64,000 nt of DNA, taken from the NCBI GenBank assembly GCA_900539505.1, contig UQCL01000004.1, forward strand, positions 1-64,000, read 5' to 3'. The position numbers and the translations under genes are program-made. Below the pieces are notes generated by a model. That model ran no database searches, was not told the DNA's origin, and worked only from the letters and a program-made list of their open reading frames with translations. Origin of the DNA: an uncultured Campylobacter sp. GTDB lineage: Bacteria > Campylobacterota > Campylobacteria > Campylobacterales > Campylobacteraceae. Numbering within the stretch: the stretch's first letter is position 1; each line of letters opens with the position of its first letter. Below, piece by piece: positions 62,037 to 64,000 of the stretch.

Positions 62037-64000
62037 TTAAAATTTTACCTCCGCAGAGAGCATGAAGCTTCTGCTCTCTCCAAGCGTCACGCCATTTGCC
62101 GAGCCTAGCACGCTAGTTACGTTAAGACCGCCCGCACCGTCGGCGCTCGCAGGATACATTCCCGCCCAGTATTTTTTGTTAAATACGTTATTTACGTTGA
62201 AACGTAGCGTGGTCTTATCGCCCAAAAGATGCTCGCTCGTATATCTGACGCCGATATCGGTAACGAAAAAGCTAGGAGTGTGCTGAGTGTTTAGATCGTC
62301 CAGATACATCTTGCCGGTGTAGTGAAAATTTGTACTGATCGCAAGCTTGTTTGTGCCCGGGATCACGTAATCAAGCATTAAATTTGCGTTTATCTTAGGG
62401 ATGCCGTTTGCGACCTTGCGGTTAGCGCCCGCGATGCTTACGTTATGCATCCTAGGATCGATGTAGGTAAAGCCGCCCAGCACGCTTAAATTTTGCGTAA
62501 TTCGTCCGCCGCTCATAAACTCAAATCCACGGTTGCGCTGCTCGCCGTTTATGCCGTAAAGCCCCGTAGAGCTATTTAAGTAGGCGATAGGTCTGCGAAT
62601 ATCGAAATACGCTACGCTAAAATCGATCATATCGGCTACGCGGATCTTAGCGCCGATCTCATGCTGCTTGGATCGATACGGCGACGTAGAGGCAACCTCA
62701 CCGTTATGTGGACCGCCATCATAAACATGGGTAGAGCCCTGCTGCAAGCTATCTGCGTAGGTGTAATAGATACTGGCATCCTCTACCGGATGAAATATCA
62801 AACTGCCAGCCCAGCTATAGCCAGAATCGCTATAGGCTTTTACAAGTCTTTGCTGGCGGGCATTGTAGGATTCCTGCCTCATCCACGCCTTAGATGCGCT
62901 CAACATCACGTCAAATTTATCGTTTATCGTGATGTCGTCTAGCACCGAGACGTTATACATATCCAAGATCGCATAGTGATACAGCCCGCTTCCGCGCCTA
63001 GCACCGGTGTAATTTAGAATTTTAGGATCGTAGATATTACCTATAGTAGGTGAAGTGTAGTTGGTGCTAGTATTTTTATATCTATCCTGCGTCCAGTGAT
63101 ATCCGTTGGTCTGCACGCTAAAATCATGCTCGATATCGCCCGTATTAAACTGCGTGTTTGCCTTAAGATAGCCGCTTGGCAGATCGAATCTATATGCTGC
63201 CGTAGCACCGCCGCTGTGTCTAGTTTGATAATCGCCCGGCTTCGTATATTGCGGATGCGTGCTAGGCAAGATATAATTTACAACGCCATGAGTATCACGA
63301 TCGGCGCGCTGAAACTGAAAGCCGCCCTCTAAATACCATTTATCGGTAGGCGTAAATTTAAATTTCGCGCTTGCGGTAGTGGTTTTTAGATGCATTCCTC
63401 CAAAGCTCTGCCCAAGACCGCGTTTTGAAGAATCTACCGCCTTTGGAAGCTCCATGCCGTCTACGATCTTGCCGTCTCGCACGCCCAGAGCAAACTGCCC
63501 CGCAAAGCCCTTGGTATTGTGCTCGTAATAGCTTGCCGCGGTTTCAAAAGTAAGATCGCCCGTCGGATAAAATTCCATCGTGACGCTGGCTAGGCGGCGC
63601 TGAAGGTTGGAGCCTTTAGGCTGCCTGTCGCCGTTTGATCCGTAAAATACCGTGCGGTAGCCGAATTTTTCAAATTTATCGGATAGATCAAGACCAAGAC
63701 CTAGGTTGCTTCGCGACATATAATCGCTCCAGATGATGTATTGATCTTTTACCGGGCGCTTGCGCGTGTAGCTGAAAATCCCGACCGGATTTTGCGCGCC
63801 GTAGAGCGAGCCCGCGACGCCGTTTTGCACCTGAAAGCTCTCAAACATCGCCATCGGAATCGCCGTCGTCGAAATCGTATAAAAGCCATCCCAGAAGCTG
63901 TTGCCTACGACGCTGCCCTCAAAGCCGCGCGTCTGCGGGCGTCCGACCGTAGCGCCGCCGCGCATCTGAATCTGCGCGGACGGGAAATATTTGACCGCCT
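62037..64000 (-). CDS. TonB-dependent outer-membrane receptor, 5' end beyond window
   Basis: The frame is open to the window edge: residues before the first internal Met read AVKYFPSAQIQ, so the start lies outside. Plug residues include RPQTRGFEGS, FQVQNGVAGSLYGAQNPVG. The barrel ends in Phe (LSAEVKF). The pattern (QTRGF, NPVG, RKRP) resembles siderophore receptors of the FhuA/FpvA kind. No ABC genes are next to it within the window. Different in sequence from the receptor at 15747-17744, so the cell can import at least two ligands. The plug and barrel seen comprise about 654 residues. Confidence 0.9.
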   Translation of the reverse strand, partial: AVKYFPSAQIQMRGGATVGRPQTRGFEGSVVGNSFWDGFYTISTTAIPMAMFESFQVQNGVAGSLYGAQNPVGIFSYTRKRPVKDQYIIWSDYMSRSNLGLGLDLSDKFEKFGYRTVFYGSNGDRQPKGSNLQRRLASVTMEFYPTGDLTFETAASYYEHNTKGFAGQFALGVRDGKIVDGMELPKAVDSSKRGLGQSFGGMHLKTTTASAKFKFTPTDKWYLEGGFQFQRADRDTHGVVNYILPSTHPQYTKPGDYQTRHSGGATAAYRFDLPSGYLKANTQFNTGDIEHDFSVQTNGYHWTQDRYKNTSTNYTSPTIGNIYDPKILNYTGARRGSGLYHYAILDMYNVSVLDDITINDKFDVMLSASKAWMRQESYNARQQRLVKAYSDSGYSWAGSLIFHPVEDASIYYTYADSLQQGSTHVYDGGPHNGEVASTSPYRSKQHEIGAKIRVADMIDFSVAYFDIRRPIAYLNSSTGLYGINGEQRNRGFEFMSGGRITQNLSVLGGFTYIDPRMHNVSIAGANRKVANGIPKINANLMLDYVIPGTNKLAISTNFHYTGKMYLDDLNTQHTPSFFVTDIGVRYTSEHLLGDKTTLRFNVNNVFNKKYWAGMYPASADGAGGLNVTSVLGSANGVTLGESRSFMLSAEVKF

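Overview
The window reads as a chromosomal stretch of a Campylobacter (class Campylobacteria). Gene order matches C. jejuni / H. pylori blocks as I remember them: htrA-cbpA-hspR-kefB; pyrD-M16 peptidase-dapA-enoyl reductase-pgsA; hemL with a small membrane protein and a cytochrome; aroB-mscS-mtaB-ftsH-like. A menaquinone futalosine gene (mqnE) also fits. G+C is visibly higher than in C. jejuni, so an oral species such as C. gracilis is likelier; that species guess is inference. Almost everything is on the minus strand. No rRNA, tRNA, CRISPR array, transposase or prophage was found.

Layout. 1-2362 holds the 5' part of a very long secreted repeat protein. 3209-8168 holds the stress block: HtrA protease, a divergent CbpA/HspR operon with a HAIR-like operator lying over its promoter, and a K+/H+ antiporter. 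8428-12385 is a mixed accessory stretch (methyltransferase, AlkC-like repair protein, unknowns, a partial gene duplication). 12685-17744 is a TonB receptor plus ABC importer for an iron-type ligand. 17945-27531 carries housekeeping genes (yggS, rseP, pgsA, fabL-like, dapA, M16 peptidase, pyrD) with an unknown gene between rseP and pgsA. 27886-32410 is a sensor kinase/cytochrome/hemL operon. 32734-40402 holds ubiD, a Mur-ligase-like gene, a histone-H1-like gene, metG, a pseudopilin and a GT-C-like membrane protein. 40514-48386 holds purine salvage, mqnE, glmS and tgt. 49215-53935 is the most striking locus: seven tightly packed genes around an unusual P1B-type ATPase. 54001-61745 holds mogA, a protease-dead FtsH paralogue, mtaB, mscS, aroB and a TrkA-like protein. 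A second TonB receptor runs off the right edge.

The 49215-53935 cluster has a P-type ATPase with Tyr-Ser-Cys in place of Cys-Pro-Cys, a stand-alone copy of the ATPase's cysteine-less HMA-like N-terminal domain, a MamC-like glycine-rich membrane protein, two YtxH-like membrane proteins, a four-helix ferritin-like protein and a two-helix membrane protein with paired histidines. I read it as a candidate ferrosome-like (fez-type) iron compartment locus. With two TonB receptors and an iron-type ABC importer nearby, uptake and storage of iron is a recurring theme.

Two other genome-wide traits stand out. First, RAATTY hexamers (AAATTT, AAATTC, GAATTT, GAATTC) saturate the non-coding DNA at about one per 35 bp, which recalls the methylated RAATTY uptake signal known in C. 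jejuni. Second, several conserved proteins (PyrD, MetG, the hemL-operon membrane protein) carry long low-complexity tails or inserts.
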